DNA of 64,000 nt from Pseudoclavibacter terrae (GCF_008831075.1 NZ_WBJX01000002.1:434001-498000); one strand, 5' to 3'; positions 26,719 through 39,322 are shown, numbered from the stretch's first letter. Notes: generated by a model from the letters alone, not told the origin. Numbers and translations are program-made.

Positions 26719-27683
26719 TCATCGAACTCGGCAACACGACGACCTCGGCCGTCTCGAAGCGACTCGTCTCCATGCGAGAGGAGGGCGGAGCAGTCGCGCT
26801 CGGGCGCGTGCTCACGCTCGTCATCTCGACGGGTGAGCGGCGAGGCGAGGCTGCGATCGCAGCCGCGAACTCGGCATCCGGTGAGCATCCGATGCGCGTC
26901 ATCGTGATCCACGTCGTCGATCGTGACGCGAAGGTCTCGAACATGGACGCGGAGATCAGGGTCGGCGGTGACGCCGGAGCGAGCGAGGTCATCGTCCTCC
27001 ACGTCTCCGGGCCCGCCTCTGACGACCCTGAGACCCTGGTCCAGGCCCTCCTCCTGCCCGATGCTCCCGTGGTGGCCTGGTGGCCCGACTCGGCCCTCGG
27101 CGCACCGAGCGCGTCGTCGCTCGGCCGCATCGCACAGCTCCGCATCGTCGACTCCGGGAGCTCGCCGAACGGTGAGGAAACCGTGGCGAAGCTCGCGGCG
27201 GGGTTCTGTGACGGCGACAGCGACCTCGCATGGACGAGACTGACCAGCTGGCGCGCGCAGATCGCGGCCGTCCTGGATCAGCCCCCGTACGAGCCCATCC
27301 AGGAGGTGGAGGTCCTCGGCCGCCCCTCGCAGACCTCGACGCTCCTCATGGCGGCGTGGTTGCAGCTCGCACTGCAGGTTCCCGTTCACGTCGCGCAGGC
27401 GACGGACCGGGAACTCGGACGCGCGCAGCTGCGCGCGATCAAGCTCACCCGTCCGAGCGGCGTCGTCACGTTCGAGCGTGTGAGCGACTCGGCGGTCGTG
27501 CTGACACAGCCAGGCCAGCCGGAGCAGAAGATCCCGATGCCGGTTCGAGACCTCCCCGACGTGCTTGCCGAAGAGCTGCGCTCCCTTGGACCCGACCGGG
27601 TGTTCGGAGAGGTGCTTGCTGCCGCCGCCGCAGCGGAGGCACGTGCTCACGTGGCTGAGGAGACCGGCGAGGGAAGCGAATGA
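26715..27683 (+). CDS. opcA: Glucose-6-phosphate dehydrogenase assembly protein OpcA
   Basis: A 322-residue member of the OpcA family found in cyanobacteria and Actinobacteria, where it promotes oligomerisation and activity of Zwf. Features seen are the N-terminal LGNTTTSAVSKRLVSMREEG, the middle PDAPVVAWWPDSA and the C-terminal YEPIQEVEVLGRPSQTSTLL. No membrane segment. It is translationally coupled to zwf upstream (GTGA) and to pgl downstream (ATGA). Confidence 0.94.
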   Translation: MIIELGNTTTSAVSKRLVSMREEGGAVALGRVLTLVISTGERRGEAAIAAANSASGEHPMRVIVIHVVDRDAKVSNMDAEIRVGGDAGASEVIVLHVSGPASDDPETLVQALLLPDAPVVAWWPDSALGAPSASSLGRIAQLRIVDSGSSPNGEETVAKLAAGFCDGDSDLAWTRLTSWRAQIAAVLDQPPYEPIQEVEVLGRPSQTSTLLMAAWLQLALQVPVHVAQATDRELGRAQLRAIKLTRPSGVVTFERVSDSAVVLTQPGQPEQKIPMPVRDLPDVLAEELRSLGPDRVFGEVLAAAAAAEARAHVAEETGEGSE

Positions 27684-28435
27684 CGCAGGCGTCACGGGTC
27701 CGCCACGTCGAGCCGTCCGTCGCAGCGGTTGCAGACGACGCTGCACGCCGGTTCGTCGAGCTCGTCGCCTCGACCACGGCAGAGCTGCATGTCGCGGTGA
27801 GCGGTGGATCCGTCGCGACGAAAGTGCTCCCCGCCTTCGTCGTCGAGATGGCGCGCGCCGGGCTCGACTGGACACGCGTGCATGTGTGGTTCGCCGATGA
27901 GCGCTTCGTCCCGACGGGTCACGACGACCGTAATGTCGTCGCCGTCGCAGATGCGCTGAAAGGCGCGGCCGGCTTCGAGCAGGCGCGGCTGCACGCGACG
28001 CTCGCGAGCGACAGCGGTGAGACGCTCGATGATGCTGCCGTCGCCTACGAGGCTGAGCTGCGCGCGCTCGTTCCTCCAGCCGATGGAGTACCGGGAGGTA
28101 TCCCGTCCCTGGATCTCGTGCTCCTCGGCGCGGGAGGCGACGGTCACACCGCCTCCCTGTTCCCAGGCACGCCAGGGCTCGAAACCGCGGCTGCGCTCGT
28201 CGAGAGCATCCGCGACTCGCCGAAGCCCCCACCTGAGCGGGTGACGCTCACATTGCCCGCCATTCGCGAGGCGGCTCGCGTCTGGGCGGTCGTCACGGGT
28301 GCCGAGAAGGCGGCGGCGGTGCGATTGGCCTCCACAGAGGGCGTCACGGCTGAGGAATCGCCCCTCGGCGCTGCGACCGGCCGCCTCGAAACGCTCCTGC
28401 TGCTCGATGCAGGCGCTGCAGAAGCCCTCGGCTGA
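27680..28435 (+). CDS. pgl: 6-phosphogluconolactonase (DevB family)
   Basis: A 251-residue enzyme that hydrolyses 6-phosphogluconolactone made by Zwf. HVAVSGGSVATKVLP is the N-terminal phosphate loop and VHVWFADERFVP is the DevB signature. LVLLGAGGDGHTASLFPGTP includes the catalytic loop and VWAVVTGAEKA follows. The start overlaps the opcA stop. It ends the operon, followed by a very strong hairpin. Confidence 0.94.
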   Translation: MTQASRVRHVEPSVAAVADDAARRFVELVASTTAELHVAVSGGSVATKVLPAFVVEMARAGLDWTRVHVWFADERFVPTGHDDRNVVAVADALKGAAGFEQARLHATLASDSGETLDDAAVAYEAELRALVPPADGVPGGIPSLDLVLLGAGGDGHTASLFPGTPGLETAAALVESIRDSPKPPPERVTLTLPAIREAARVWAVVTGAEKAAAVRLASTEGVTAEESPLGAATGRLETLLLLDAGAAEALG

Positions 28436-28457
28436 CGCCAGCTCGAACGAGACGACG

Positions 28458-28496
28458 ATGGCTCCGGCCGAGAGGAACACTCTCGGCCGGAGCCAT
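28458..28496. terminator. Strong bidirectional terminator between pgl and rbpA
   Basis: ATGGCTCCGGCCGAGAG and its exact complement form a 17-bp stem with a GAACA loop. It separates two convergent operons. Confidence 0.8.
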
Positions 28497-28550
28497 GTTG
28501 CACCGTGCTTGCCCCACCGGCCCCACCGGCCTCTCCGGGCCGCGGGCGCG

Positions 28551-28919
28551 TCAGCTCTTGGTGGTCGTCTTCCCGCGACGCTCGCGCAGCTTCGAGAGCG
28601 CCTCGTCGAGGAGTCGTTCCGCTTCCTCGTTCGTCCGTCGTTCCTTGACGTACGCGAGGTGCGTCTTGTACGGCGCGACCTTCGTCGCCGCGGGCGGGTT
28701 GTCCCTGTCGCGGCCAGCCGGAAGGCCGGAGATCGGGCAGTCGATGAGCTCGGGGATGTCGTCCTCTGCGATCTCCGCAGAGTAGTGCCTCACGGTCTCA
28801 TTGCCGAGCGCATCCCAGTAGGAGATCGACACGCGCGCAGCGTGCACTCCGTGGTCCATCTCCCCCATGGGTCCGGCACCGACACGCGACCCTCGGATCG
28901 CTGAGCCCCCCTGTGCCAC
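28551..28919 (-). CDS. rbpA: RNA polymerase-binding protein RbpA
   Basis: A 122-residue actinobacterial transcription factor that binds RNA polymerase and the principal sigma factor and stabilises open complexes. The C-terminal block VAPYKTHLAYVKERRTNEEA is the basic linker plus sigma-interaction helix seen in RbpA. The central core is SISYWDALGNETVRHYSAEI. IRGSRVGAG near the N-terminus is also conserved. The start is GTG directly adjacent to the secG stop (TAGGTG). It ends the gap-pgk-tpiA-secG-rbpA run. Confidence 0.92.
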   Translation of the reverse strand: MAQGGSAIRGSRVGAGPMGEMDHGVHAARVSISYWDALGNETVRHYSAEIAEDDIPELIDCPISGLPAGRDRDNPPAATKVAPYKTHLAYVKERRTNEEAERLLDEALSKLRERRGKTTTKS

Positions 28920-29177
28920 CTAGCTCACCACGACCGTCTGGATACGGGTGATGATCCCCATGGCGACGATGGCGAGCAGCCAGATGACCGCAAGGGTGAC
29001 CGTGATGCGGTTCAGGTTCTTCTCGGCGACACCGGAGGCGCCGAGGTTCGACCCCATGCCCCCTCCGAACATGTCGGAGAGTCCGCCGCCTCGTCCGCGG
29101 TGCAACAGGATGAACAGGATCAGCAGGACGCTGGTGATGGCCAACACGACCTGCAGGATGACGAGGAGAATATCCAC
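28920..29177 (-). CDS. secG: Preprotein translocase subunit SecG
   Basis: An 85-residue membrane protein with two transmembrane helices. The first is LQVVLAITSVLLILFILLH and the second ITVTLAVIWLLAIVAMGII. A glycine-rich cytoplasmic loop GRGGGLSDMFGGGMGSNLGA links them, as in the SecG family. It assists SecYE in protein export. GAGAGGGA precedes the ATG. The pairing with tpiA and rbpA is conserved in related bacteria (recalled). Confidence 0.94.
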   Translation of the reverse strand: MDILLVILQVVLAITSVLLILFILLHRGRGGGLSDMFGGGMGSNLGASGVAEKNLNRITVTLAVIWLLAIVAMGIITRIQTVVVS

Positions 29178-29200
29178 GGAATCCCTCTCAGATGAACGGA

Positions 29201-29236
29201 CTCGGACGTGGCCTGAGTGAACAGGCCACGTCCGAG
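29201..29236 (-). terminator. Hairpin between tpiA and secG
   Basis: CTCGGACGTGGCCTG and its exact complement form a 15-bp stem with a six-base loop. It may limit read-through from glycolytic genes into secG-rbpA. Confidence 0.6.
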
Positions 29237-29258
29237 TATAGATGGTTGCGGTTTACGA

Positions 29259-30047
29259 CTAGGAACCGACGTGCTGACGGAACCGCGCGATGGCGCTGAA
29301 CTCGTCGACCTTCAGGCTCGCGCCGCCGATGAGTGCACCGTCGACGTCGGGCTCGCGCATGAAGCCCGCGATGTTGTCCGACTTCACGGAACCGCCGTAG
29401 AGGATGCGCGTCGCCGCGGCCACCGATTCGCCCAGAAGCTCCTCGAGTGCATCGCGGAGCGCCTTGGCGACGGTCTGCGCCTGCTCGGGGGTCGCGGCCT
29501 GTCCTGAGCCGATAGCCCAGACCGGCTCGTAGGCGACAACGAGGTCCGGGGTGCCTTCGACGCCCTCGAGCGCAGCCTTCAGCTGAGCGACGGGGACGGC
29601 GCTTGCGCCGAACTTCTCGAGGTCTTCCGACGTCTCGCCGACGCAGATGACTGGCACAAGGCCGTGCTTGAGCGCGGCCTTCACCTTGCTGCCCACGACC
29701 TCATCGGTCTCCGCGTGCAGCGTGCGCCGCTCGGAGTGACCGAGGATGACGTACCTGCAGGCGAGAGCGCTCAGGAATGCGCCGGAGATCTCACCCGTGT
29801 ACGCGCCCGAGTCGTGGGCGGAGACGTCCTGGGCGCCGTAGCTCAGCGAGAGCTTGTCGGCGTCCACGAGCGTCTGCACGCTCCGCAGATCGGTGTAGGG
29901 AGGGAAGATCGCCACCTCGACGTCGTCGAAGTCGTGCTTCGCGTCCTTGAGCGCCCACGCGAGCTTCTGCGTGAACGCGATGGCCTGGAGGTGGTCCAGG
30001 TTCATCTTCCAGTTGCCCGCCATGAGCGGGGTGCGAGTCGTTACCAT
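29259..30047 (-). CDS. tpiA: Triosephosphate isomerase
   Basis: A 262-residue TIM barrel. [11 protein letters not shown] has the catalytic Lys region, [10 protein letters not shown] the catalytic His, and [17 protein letters not shown] the catalytic Glu in the signature loop. [12 protein letters not shown] binds phosphate. It interconverts dihydroxyacetone phosphate and glyceraldehyde-3-phosphate. The ATG overlaps the pgk stop by seven bases, indicating coupling. Confidence 0.96.
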   Translation of the reverse strand: MVTTRTPLMAGNWKMNLDHLQAIAFTQKLAWALKDAKHDFDDVEVAIFPPYTDLRSVQTLVDADKLSLSYGAQDVSAHDSGAYTGEISGAFLSALACRYVILGHSERRTLHAETDEVVGSKVKAALKHGLVPVICVGETSEDLEKFGASAVPVAQLKAALEGVEGTPDLVVAYEPVWAIGSGQAATPEQAQTVAKALRDALEELLGESVAAATRILYGGSVKSDNIAGFMREPDVDGALIGGASLKVDEFSAIARFRQHVGS

Positions 30048-31252
30048 CCGAGAACCTGCAATCCGGGCAGCTGCTTGCCTTCGAGGAACTCGAGGCTGGC
30101 ACCGCCACCAGTAGAGATGTGGCCAAATCTGTCATCCGCGAAGCCGAGCGTGCGCACGGCTGCTGCGGAGTCGCCGCCACCGACAACCGAGAGGCCGTCG
30201 ACGTCGGTCAGCGCGTCTGCGACGGAACGCGTCCCCTCCGCGAACGCGGCGAACTCGAACACGCCCATGGGCCCGTTCCAGAACACGGTCTTCGAGTCGC
30301 GGATGACCGAGGCGAACGCCTTGGCCGTCTCGGGCCCGATGTCGAGTCCGATTCCTGACGCTCCGAACCTGCTGTCCTCGATGCCGTCAGCGGGAACGAC
30401 CTCGTGCTCGGCGTGAGCCGAGAACGACGCGGCGACGACGACATCGCTCGGCAGCACGATGGAGACTCCACGCTGCTCTGCATCCGCCAGGTACCCGCGA
30501 ACGGTGTCCAGCTGGTCCGACTCCAAGAGCGAGGAGCCGACCTTGTGGCCCTGGGCCGCGAGGAACGTGAACAGCATCCCCCCGCCGATGAGGATCGAGT
30601 CGACCCTCGGCAGGAGATGCTCGATGACTCCGAGCTTGTCGGACACCTTCGAACCACCGAGCACAACCGAATACGGCCGTTCGACGGCCGACGTCAGACG
30701 CTCGAGCACCTCGAGCTCGTTCGCCACGAGAAGTCCCGCAGCGCTCGGCACGAGCTGGGGCAGGTCGTACACCGAAGCCTGCTTGCGGTGCACGACTCCG
30801 AAGCCGTCCGAGACGAATGCGTCCGCGAAGCTCGCGAGCTGCTCGGCGAAGGCTCGACGCTCGGCGTCGTCCTTGCTCGTCTCACCCGGGTTGAAGCGAA
30901 GGTTCTCGAGGACGACCAGCTGGCCGTCTTCGAGACCGCCGACGAGGCGCTGTGCGTCCTCACCCACCGTGTCAGCCGCAAGAGGGGCATCGATCTCGAG
31001 GAGCTCACCCAGCCGGGAGGCGGCCGGAGCAAGCGAGTACTGCGGTTCAGGTGCCCCCTTGGGCCGACCAAGGTGCGAGATCACGATGACCTGCGCACCC
31101 TGGTCGAGGAGGAGGCGGAGCGTGCCGAGGGAGGCGCGAATCCGACCATCGTCGGTGATCACGCCCTCCTTCAGCGGCACGTTCAGGTCGCAGCGGACGA
31201 TGACCTTCTTTCCCGTGAGGGAGCCAAGGCTCTCGATTGTGCGAAGCGCCAT
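30041..31252 (-). CDS. pgk: Phosphoglycerate kinase
   Basis: A 403-residue two-domain kinase producing ATP and 3-phosphoglycerate. [16 protein letters not shown] is the N-terminal signature, ISHLGRPKG follows, ENLRFNPGE and [10 protein letters not shown] are in order, and the ATP-binding [13 protein letters not shown] lies near the C-terminus. It lies 31 bases after gap in the same operon. Confidence 0.96.
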   Translation of the reverse strand: MALRTIESLGSLTGKKVIVRCDLNVPLKEGVITDDGRIRASLGTLRLLLDQGAQVIVISHLGRPKGAPEPQYSLAPAASRLGELLEIDAPLAADTVGEDAQRLVGGLEDGQLVVLENLRFNPGETSKDDAERRAFAEQLASFADAFVSDGFGVVHRKQASVYDLPQLVPSAAGLLVANELEVLERLTSAVERPYSVVLGGSKVSDKLGVIEHLLPRVDSILIGGGMLFTFLAAQGHKVGSSLLESDQLDTVRGYLADAEQRGVSIVLPSDVVVAASFSAHAEHEVVPADGIEDSRFGASGIGLDIGPETAKAFASVIRDSKTVFWNGPMGVFEFAAFAEGTRSVADALTDVDGLSVVGGGDSAAAVRTLGFADDRFGHISTGGGASLEFLEGKQLPGLQVLGW

Positions 31253-31283
31253 GTTGGCGATCCTTCCTCTGTTGCCGAAGTGG

Positions 31284-32414
<1,131 letters not shown>

Positions 32415-32469
32415 GTCCCATGGGCGGGCGCGGAGGTGACCAAACGGGCAGAGCGGTTCGGCGCGGTGA

Positions 32470-33447
32470 TCAGAGCTCGTCGAGCACGGGCAGGTTGGAC
32501 TCCGTGCCGGGGATGCCCCGGTCCGATGCCTGCTTGTCCGCCAATGCGAGGAGGCGACGGATGCGGCCGGCGACGGCGTCCTTCGTCATGGGCGGATCCG
32601 CGTAGCGCCCCAGCTCGTCCAGGGACGCCTCACGATGCGCGAGACGCAGCTGCCCCGCGTACTTGAGGTGGTCCGGAGCTCCCTCGCCGAGGATCTCGAG
32701 CGCCCGCTCGACGCGCGTGCAGGCCGTCACCGCAGCCTGAGCGGAGCGCCGCAGGTTCGCGTCGTCGAAGTTCACGAGCCGGTTGGCGGTCGCCCGCGTC
32801 TCGCGGCGCTGCCGGAGGCTCTCCCAGCTCTCGACGGTCGCGTGGGCTCCGATGACGGTCAGCATCGCGCTGATCGCATCACCGTCGCGGATGACGACGC
32901 GGTGCACGCCACGGACCTCGCGGGCCTTGGACGAGACGCCGAGCCGTCCGGCGGCGCCGACGAGCGCCATCGCGGTCTCGGAGTTCGGGGTGATGATGTC
33001 GAGGGACGCCGACCTGCCCGGATCGGTCAGGGATCCGGCCGCGAGGAACGCGCCGCGCCAGACGGCAGTCAGGTCGTCCTGGCTGCCGGTGGTGAGCCGG
33101 TTCGGGAGCCCGCGCACGGTGCGTCGTCGCGCATCCATGAGTCCCGTCTGCCTGGCGAGCGTCTCACCGTTCTCGAGGACTCGAAGCAGGTAGCTCTCTC
33201 CCGGCCTGGCACCGGAGCCGGCGACGATGGAGATCTTCGCTCGCACGCCGTACAGCTCGAGGAGCTCTCGGCCGAGCCGTCGGGCGAGCATCTCGGAGTC
33301 GAGCTGCGCTTCGACAGCGATTCGCCCCGAGATGAGCTGCAGGCCACCCGCGAACCTCAGGAGCGACGCGACCTCGGCAGCACGAGCTTGGGTTGTGGCT
33401 GCGCGCGTGCGCAGAAGCTCGTGCTTGACATCGGCGGTGAGCGTCAC
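32470..33447 (-). CDS. whiA: DNA-binding protein WhiA
   Basis: A 325-residue regulator with an N-terminal LAGLIDADG-like domain ([19 protein letters not shown]) and a C-terminal helix-turn-helix ([20 protein letters not shown]). The sporulation-related WhiA is conserved even in non-sporulating Gram-positives, with roles in division or development. The GTG at 33447 is preferred: GGAGGT precedes it by seven bases and the homologous start [12 protein letters not shown] follows. It lies 71 bases after rapZ. Confidence 0.93.
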   Translation of the reverse strand: MTLTADVKHELLRTRAATTQARAAEVASLLRFAGGLQLISGRIAVEAQLDSEMLARRLGRELLELYGVRAKISIVAGSGARPGESYLLRVLENGETLARQTGLMDARRRTVRGLPNRLTTGSQDDLTAVWRGAFLAAGSLTDPGRSASLDIITPNSETAMALVGAAGRLGVSSKAREVRGVHRVVIRDGDAISAMLTVIGAHATVESWESLRQRRETRATANRLVNFDDANLRRSAQAAVTACTRVERALEILGEGAPDHLKYAGQLRLAHREASLDELGRYADPPMTKDAVAGRIRRLLALADKQASDRGIPGTESNLPVLDEL

Positions 33448-33518
33448 CGGGGTACCTCCATGGATCAGAGTGAGTGGGCGCGACGAAGCGTCGTCGCGAA
33501 TGCGAGATGGAACGAGAG

Positions 33519-34406
33519 TCACTCGCGACCGAGATCGCGGTGCCGCACGCTGATGATCGTGTCATCACGTTCGCGCAGCAGGCTCGCGATGCGCTCGGTC
33601 ATGGCGACCGAGCGGTGCTTGCCACCGGTGCATCCGACGGCGAGCGTCACGTGCCGCTTGTTCTCACGTTCGTAACCCCGCAGCACGGGGTCAAGCATCT
33701 CAATGTAGTGGGTCAGGAACTCGTCTGCACCTTCTTGGTCGAAGACGTAGTCGGAGACACGCTTGTCCCGGCCGTTGAAGGCGCGGAGTTCCGGCTCCCA
33801 GAAGGGGTTCGGCAGGAAGCGCATGTCGACGACGAGATCGGCGTCCGTGGGGATGCCGTACTTGAACCCGAAGCTCTGCACCGTTACGGCGACCTTGTTC
33901 TGGTCGGCTTCGCCGAAGCGCTTGACGATGCGGGTCACCAGCTGGTGACCGTTGAGCTCCGAGGTGTCGATGACGATGTCGCTCGCCTCGCGGATCTCCT
34001 GAAGGCGGCTGCGTTCGCGTGCGATGCCGTCGAGAATCGTTCCGTTGCCCTGCAGGGGATGCGGGCGCCGGACCGCCTCGAACCGGCGCACGAGCGTTCC
34101 GTCGGTCGCATCGAGGAAGAGCACGTCGACCTCGTGCGTCTCCCTGAGCCCTCCGACGAGCGCGGTGAACTCCTCGAGGAGGTGGCCGCCGCGTACGTCG
34201 ACAGAGACGGCGAGCTTCGGGAGCGAGTCTCGCGCCTTGCCTGCGACCTCGATGAGGGGCCTGATCATCTGCGGGGGCAGATTGTCGACCACGAACCAGT
34301 CGAGGTCCTCGAACGCCTTGCACGCCGTTGACCGCCCTGCACCGGACATGCCGGTGACGATCATGATGTGCTGGCGTCCTTCGCCGTCGATCTCCGCCGA
34401 ACTCAT
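33519..34406 (-). CDS. rapZ: RNase adapter/nucleotide-binding protein RapZ
   Basis: A 295-residue P-loop protein. GMSGAGRST at 19-27 is the nucleotide site, with Arg where Lys is usual. [12 protein letters not shown] and [20 protein letters not shown] follow, and [11 protein letters not shown] is the C-terminal signature. In E. coli RapZ controls glucosamine-6-phosphate synthase mRNA through small RNAs; the role in Actinobacteria is unknown. GGGAGGTGA gives a clear SD. It follows uvrC and precedes whiA; the usual yvcK gene between them is absent. Confidence 0.92.
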   Translation of the reverse strand: MSSAEIDGEGRQHIMIVTGMSGAGRSTACKAFEDLDWFVVDNLPPQMIRPLIEVAGKARDSLPKLAVSVDVRGGHLLEEFTALVGGLRETHEVDVLFLDATDGTLVRRFEAVRRPHPLQGNGTILDGIARERSRLQEIREASDIVIDTSELNGHQLVTRIVKRFGEADQNKVAVTVQSFGFKYGIPTDADLVVDMRFLPNPFWEPELRAFNGRDKRVSDYVFDQEGADEFLTHYIEMLDPVLRGYERENKRHVTLAVGCTGGKHRSVAMTERIASLLRERDDTIISVRHRDLGRE

Positions 34407-34437
34407 GCGCAGGTCACCTCCCGTGGACTAAAACACC

Positions 34438-34443
34438 AGCCTA
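34438..34443 (-). promoter_or_regulatory. Putative -10 upstream of rapZ
   Basis: TAGGCT on the minus strand, 31 bases upstream of the rapZ ATG and just past the uvrC stop. It would let rapZ-whiA be transcribed separately from uvrC. Confidence 0.3.
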
Positions 34444-34464
34444 CATAGCCGAAGCGGACGTCTC

Positions 34465-36387
34465 TCACGCTTCCGCTGATTGCTCTCGCGCGAATCGCTC
34501 GGTAATCGCGGTCGCGGTGGCCTCTCCGACTCCCTGCACGCTCGTGAGCTCGTCGACGGTGGCCGCTCGAAGTCTTTTGACCGAGCCGAACTTCTTGAGG
34601 AGGGCGGCGACGCGCGTCGGCCCGAGACCCGGGATGTCCGCGAGGACCGTGCCGATGTCGGCCTTGCGCTTCGTGCGCTGATGGCGGATCGCGAAGCGGT
34701 GCGCCTCGTCTCGGAGACGCTGCACCAGGAAGAGCGCTTCGGACCCTCGAGGGAGGATGACCGGGAAGTCGTCGTCGGGCAGCCAGAGCTCCTCGAGCCG
34801 CTTGGCGATGCCGACGACGGCGATGCCGCGCACCCCGGATTCCTCGAGCGCACGTTGCGCCGCGTTGACCTGCGGCACTCCGCCGTCGATGAGCAGCAGC
34901 TGCGGTCGGTAGGCGAACTTGGCCCGCGTGGACTCCTGCGTCGACGCCTTGATGGGATCCGCGGAGAGTGCCGTGTCTTCGACGATGTCAGCCGGCGTCG
35001 CGTCGTCGCGCAGGTAGGCGAGGCGCCGGGCGAGCACCTGCCGGATGGAGTCCGTGTCGTCCGTCGACGAGGCGATGTTGAAGCGCCGGTAGTGCGACTT
35101 CCTCGCCAGGCCGTCCTCGAAGACGACCATGGATCCGACGATGCCGGTGCCCTGCAGATGCGAGATGTCGTAGCACTCGATGCGCAGCGGCGCCTCCGCC
35201 AGGCCCAGCGCGTTCTGCAGCTCGGTGAGCGCATCCGATCGTGCGACGTAGTCGCTGCTGCGTTTGAGCTTGTACTGCGCGAGCGATCCCATGGCGTTGA
35301 TCGTGGCGGTCTTGAGGAGCTCCGATTTCGGGCCCCGTTGGGCCGTTCGCAGGTTCACCTTGGCCTGCCTGGTCGCCTCGAGCCATTCGGTCAGCGCCTC
35401 GGAGTCGTCGGGGAGCGCCGGCACGATGATCTCACCTGGCGGGAAGAGCCCGTCCTTGCCGTAGACGCGCTGCATGGTCTGGTCGATGATCGTCCCGAGG
35501 TCGGTGTCGAGCTCCTTGTCGAGCACCCAGTTGCGAACACCGCGTATGCGCCCGCCGCGAACCGTGAACTGCTGCACGGATGCGCTCAGCTCGTCCTCCG
35601 CGATGCCGAAGAGGTCGAGGTCGACGTTGTCCGGCAGGACGACCGCGCTCTTCTCCAGGACGTTCTCGAGCGCTCCGATGCGGTCGCGCAGCCTGGCTGC
35701 GTCCTCGAAGCGCATCTCGCTGGCGGCGAGCTTCATCTCCTCCTGCAGCGTCGTCAGCAGGCTGCGGTCGTAGCTCTCCATGAACCGCACGAACTCGTTC
35801 ACGATCACGCGGTGCTCCGCGATCGTCACGCGTCCGCTGCATGGCCCTCCGCACCGGCCGATCTGGCCCGGGAAGCACGGGCGCCCGCTCTGCATGGCGC
35901 GCTTGTAGTTCGAGTCGTTGCAGGTTCGGATCGGGAACGCCTTGACCATGAGGTCGATGGTCTCGTTGACCGCCCAGACCTTGGGGTACGGACCGAAGTA
36001 CCTGGCGCCGCGGATCTTCGGGTTGCGGGTGACGAGGACGCGCGGCGCCTCGTCGCCGAGCGTGACCGCCATGAACGGGTAGCTCTTGTCGTCCTTGAAC
36101 TTGACGTTGAAGGGCGGCGAGAACTCCTGGATCCAGGTGTACTCGAGCTGCAGGGCCTCGGTCTCGGTGCGCACGACGGTCCACTCGACTCGAGTGGCTG
36201 TCGTCACCATGTGCCGCGTGCGTTCGTGCAACCGCTCGAGCGGCGCGAAGTAGTTGCTCAGGCGCGCGCGGAGGTTCTTGGCCTTCCCGACGTAGAGCAC
36301 GCGGTCGTTGTCCCCGAGGAACCTGTAGACCCCGGGGGCCGTGGGGATGTCGCCCGTCGCGGGACGGTATGGCAGGACGTTCGCCAT
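34465..36387 (-). CDS. uvrC: Excinuclease ABC subunit C
   Basis: A 640-residue nuclease of nucleotide excision repair. The N-terminal GIY-YIG domain ([20 protein letters not shown]) makes the 3' cut, a UVR motif ([19 protein letters not shown]) contacts UvrB, and the RNase H-like C-terminal half ([20 protein letters not shown]) makes the 5' cut. Helix-hairpin-helix repeats end the protein ([18 protein letters not shown]). The ATG shares one base with the uvrA stop (TGATG), so expression is coupled. Confidence 0.96.
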   Translation of the reverse strand: MANVLPYRPATGDIPTAPGVYRFLGDNDRVLYVGKAKNLRARLSNYFAPLERLHERTRHMVTTATRVEWTVVRTETEALQLEYTWIQEFSPPFNVKFKDDKSYPFMAVTLGDEAPRVLVTRNPKIRGARYFGPYPKVWAVNETIDLMVKAFPIRTCNDSNYKRAMQSGRPCFPGQIGRCGGPCSGRVTIAEHRVIVNEFVRFMESYDRSLLTTLQEEMKLAASEMRFEDAARLRDRIGALENVLEKSAVVLPDNVDLDLFGIAEDELSASVQQFTVRGGRIRGVRNWVLDKELDTDLGTIIDQTMQRVYGKDGLFPPGEIIVPALPDDSEALTEWLEATRQAKVNLRTAQRGPKSELLKTATINAMGSLAQYKLKRSSDYVARSDALTELQNALGLAEAPLRIECYDISHLQGTGIVGSMVVFEDGLARKSHYRRFNIASSTDDTDSIRQVLARRLAYLRDDATPADIVEDTALSADPIKASTQESTRAKFAYRPQLLLIDGGVPQVNAAQRALEESGVRGIAVVGIAKRLEELWLPDDDFPVILPRGSEALFLVQRLRDEAHRFAIRHQRTKRKADIGTVLADIPGLGPTRVAALLKKFGSVKRLRAATVDELTSVQGVGEATATAITERFAREQSAEA

Positions 36388-39260
36388 CAGCGGCCAGCTG
36401 CCTCCCGGTCGAAGATCTCCTTGAGGTACTGGCCCGTGTGGCTCTCCGCGATGCCGGCGACCTTCTCGGGAGTGCCGACGCCGACGACGGTGCCGCCACC
36501 TGAGCCACCCTCGGGGCCCATGTCGATGAGCCAGTCCGCGGACTTGATGACGTCGAGGTTGTGCTCGATCACGATGACGGTGTTGCCCTTGTCGACGAGT
36601 CCGCCCAGCACCTTCAGGAGCTTGCGGACGTCCTCGAAGTGGAGGCCGGTGGTGGGCTCGTCGAGCACGTAGACGCTCCGTCCGTTGGAGCGGCGCTGGA
36701 GCTCGGTTGCGAGCTTGACGCGCTGCGCCTCGCCGCCGGAGAGCGTCGTGGCCGACTGCCCGAGGCGCACGTACCCAAGACCGACGTCGACGAGCGTGGA
36801 GAGGTAGCGGTGGATGGCAGTGATGGGCTCGAAGAAGTCCGCGGCCTCGGCAATCGGCATCTGCAGGACCTCGGCGATGTTCTTGCCCTTGTAGTGCACG
36901 CTCAGGGTCTCGCGGTTGTAGCGCGATCCTCCGCACACCTCGCAGAGGACGTAGACGTCCGGGAGGAAGTTCATCTCGATCTTCAGCGTCCCGTCTCCGG
37001 AGCACGCCTCGCAGCGGCCGCCCTTGACGTTGAAGCTGAAGCGACCAGGCAGGTAGCCGCGCGCCTTCGCTTCGCTCGTCTCGGCGAAGAGCGTGCGGAT
37101 GCGGTCGAAGACGCCCGTGTACGTGGCCGGGTTCGAGCGGGGAGTCCGGCCGATGGGGTTCTGGTCGACGTGGATGACCTTGTCGAGCTGGTCGACACCG
37201 GTGATGCGCGTGTGCTTGCCGGCGACGGCGCGTGCTCCGTTGAGCTTGCTCGCGAGCACGCGGTACAGGATGTCGTTCACGAGCGACGACTTCCCGGACC
37301 CGCTGACACCCGTGACCGCGGTGAGGATGCCGAGGGGGAAGCTCACCTGCACGTTCTTCAGGTTGTTGGCCCTGGCGCCGACGACGGTGAGCTCTCGCTT
37401 CTTGTCGTACTTCCGACGCTTCTTGGGCGTCTCGATGCCCATGCGCCCCGAGAGGTAGTCGCCCGTGATCGACCTGGTGTTCTTCTCGAGGTCGGCGACG
37501 GAGCCGCTGTGCACGACCTCTCCCCCGTGCTCGCCGGCTCCTGGCCCGATATCCACGATCCAGTCAGAGGTGCGGATGGTGTCCTCGTCGTGCTCGACGA
37601 CGATGAGCGTGTTCCCGAGGTCGCGCAGCTTGATGAGGGTCTCGATGAGCCGTCGGTTGTCGCGCTGGTGGAGCCCGATGGACGGCTCGTCGAGGACGTA
37701 GAGCACGCCCGTCAGGCCGGACCCGATCTGCGTCGCGAGGCGGATGCGCTGCGCCTCGCCGCCGGAGAGGGTGCCGGCGGCACGAGCGAGGTCGAGGTAG
37801 CTGAGCCCGACCTCGATGAGGAAGTCGAGGCGGGCGCGGATCTCTCGGAGGACCTGGGCGGCGATCTTCGCCTCACGGTCGGTGAGCTCGACCGTGTTCA
37901 TGAAGTCGAGGCAGTCGGCGAGGCTCAGCGTCGTCGCGTCGGCGATCGAACGGCCGTGGACCTTGACGGCGAGCACCTCGGGGCGCAGGCGCGCCCCGTT
38001 GCAGGCCGAGCAGGGGATCTCGCGCAGGTACTGGGCCCAGCGCGCGCGCGTCGCGTCGGTCTCCGCCTCGGCGTACTGGCGCTCGATGTACGGCATGACG
38101 CCCTCGAAGCCGGAGCTGTAGGTCATCTGCCGGCCGAACCGGTTGCGGTACTTGACCTTGACCTCGTACTCGCGCCCCTCGAGGATGGCCTCGCGGACCT
38201 CCTCCGGGAGCTTCTTCCACGGAGTCGTGAGCTTGAACTGGATCTGCTCGGAGAGCCCGAGGAGGAGTCGCTCGTAGTACTGGTAGAGGCTCTTGCCCTG
38301 AGAGCTCCACGGCAGGATGACGCCGTCCGCGATCGAGTCGAGCGGGTCGCCGACGAGCAGCTCGCGGTCGACGGACATGCGCGTGCCGAGGCCGTCGCAG
38401 GTCTGGCAGGCGCCGAACGGAGCGTTGAAGGAGAAGGTCCTCGGCTCGATCTCGGTGAGCGCGATGGGGTGGTTGTTGGGGCAGGAGAGCTGCTCGGAGA
38501 ACGTGGTCCACGCGTCGTCACCCTCCGCGTCCACGAAGTTGATCTGCACGAGGCCGTCCGCAAGGCGGAGCGCCGTCTCGAGCGAGTCGGTCAGGCGGCC
38601 GAGCACGTCGTCGGCGGCGACGAGGCGGTCGACGATGACCGAGATGTCGTGCTTGAACGACTTCTTCAGCTTGGGCGGGTCGGTGAGCTGCACTCGCTCG
38701 CCGTCCACCATCGCCCTCGCGTAGCCCTGACCGGAGAGCGACTGGAAGAGGTCGACGAACTCGCCCTTCTTCTGCTGCACGACGGGCGCGAGCACCTGGT
38801 ACCTGGTGCCCTCCTCGAGTTCCATGAGGTGGTCGGCGATCTGCTGCACGGTCTGCCGCTGGATGACCTCCCCGCAGACGGGGCAGTGCGGCACGCCGAT
38901 GCGCGCCCACAGCAGGCGGAGGTAGTCGTAGATCTCCGTGATCGTGCCGACCGTCGATCGCGGGTTCCGGTTCGTCGACTTCTGGTCGATGGAGACCGCA
39001 GGGCTCAGGCCCTCGATGAAGTCGACGTCGGGTCGGTCGACCTGGCCGAGGAACTGCCGCGCGTAGGCGGAGAGCGACTCGACGTAGCGTCGCTGGCCCT
39101 CCGCGAAGATGGTGTCGAAGGCGAGCGACGACTTCCCCGACCCGGAGAGGCCCGTGAAGACGACCAGGCTGTCGCGTGGGATCTCGAGGTCGACGTTCTT
39201 GAGGTTGTGGACGCGGGCGCCTTGGACGCGCAGCTGCGAGGAGGGAGGAAGGACGGCCAT
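36387..39260 (-). CDS. uvrA: Excinuclease ABC subunit A
   Basis: A 957-residue damage sensor with two ABC ATPase modules. [14 protein letters not shown] is the first Walker A and [14 protein letters not shown] the second. Two zinc modules are seen: CPVCGEVIQ followed by CSACNGARL, and CEACSGDGT with CEVCGG. Signatures [17 protein letters not shown] and [17 protein letters not shown] precede the Walker B motifs. UvrA dimers find lesions and load UvrB. AAAGAG precedes the ATG. It lies 62 bases after uvrB. Confidence 0.97.
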   Translation of the reverse strand: MAVLPPSSQLRVQGARVHNLKNVDLEIPRDSLVVFTGLSGSGKSSLAFDTIFAEGQRRYVESLSAYARQFLGQVDRPDVDFIEGLSPAVSIDQKSTNRNPRSTVGTITEIYDYLRLLWARIGVPHCPVCGEVIQRQTVQQIADHLMELEEGTRYQVLAPVVQQKKGEFVDLFQSLSGQGYARAMVDGERVQLTDPPKLKKSFKHDISVIVDRLVAADDVLGRLTDSLETALRLADGLVQINFVDAEGDDAWTTFSEQLSCPNNHPIALTEIEPRTFSFNAPFGACQTCDGLGTRMSVDRELLVGDPLDSIADGVILPWSSQGKSLYQYYERLLLGLSEQIQFKLTTPWKKLPEEVREAILEGREYEVKVKYRNRFGRQMTYSSGFEGVMPYIERQYAEAETDATRARWAQYLREIPCSACNGARLRPEVLAVKVHGRSIADATTLSLADCLDFMNTVELTDREAKIAAQVLREIRARLDFLIEVGLSYLDLARAAGTLSGGEAQRIRLATQIGSGLTGVLYVLDEPSIGLHQRDNRRLIETLIKLRDLGNTLIVVEHDEDTIRTSDWIVDIGPGAGEHGGEVVHSGSVADLEKNTRSITGDYLSGRMGIETPKKRRKYDKKRELTVVGARANNLKNVQVSFPLGILTAVTGVSGSGKSSLVNDILYRVLASKLNGARAVAGKHTRITGVDQLDKVIHVDQNPIGRTPRSNPATYTGVFDRIRTLFAETSEAKARGYLPGRFSFNVKGGRCEACSGDGTLKIEMNFLPDVYVLCEVCGGSRYNRETLSVHYKGKNIAEVLQMPIAEAADFFEPITAIHRYLSTLVDVGLGYVRLGQSATTLSGGEAQRVKLATELQRRSNGRSVYVLDEPTTGLHFEDVRKLLKVLGGLVDKGNTVIVIEHNLDVIKSADWLIDMGPEGGSGGGTVVGVGTPEKVAGIAESHTGQYLKEIFDREAAGR

Positions 39261-39322
39261 AGCTCTTTCAGGTTCTCTATTCGTGTGGATGCTGTGCGCC
39301 CGTCAGAGGCGCGCGGCCGCGG

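Noticed and set aside
39261-39300. LexA box before uvrA
   Set aside because: CGAATAGAGAACC lacks the required spacing and arms; no credible SOS box is present there.
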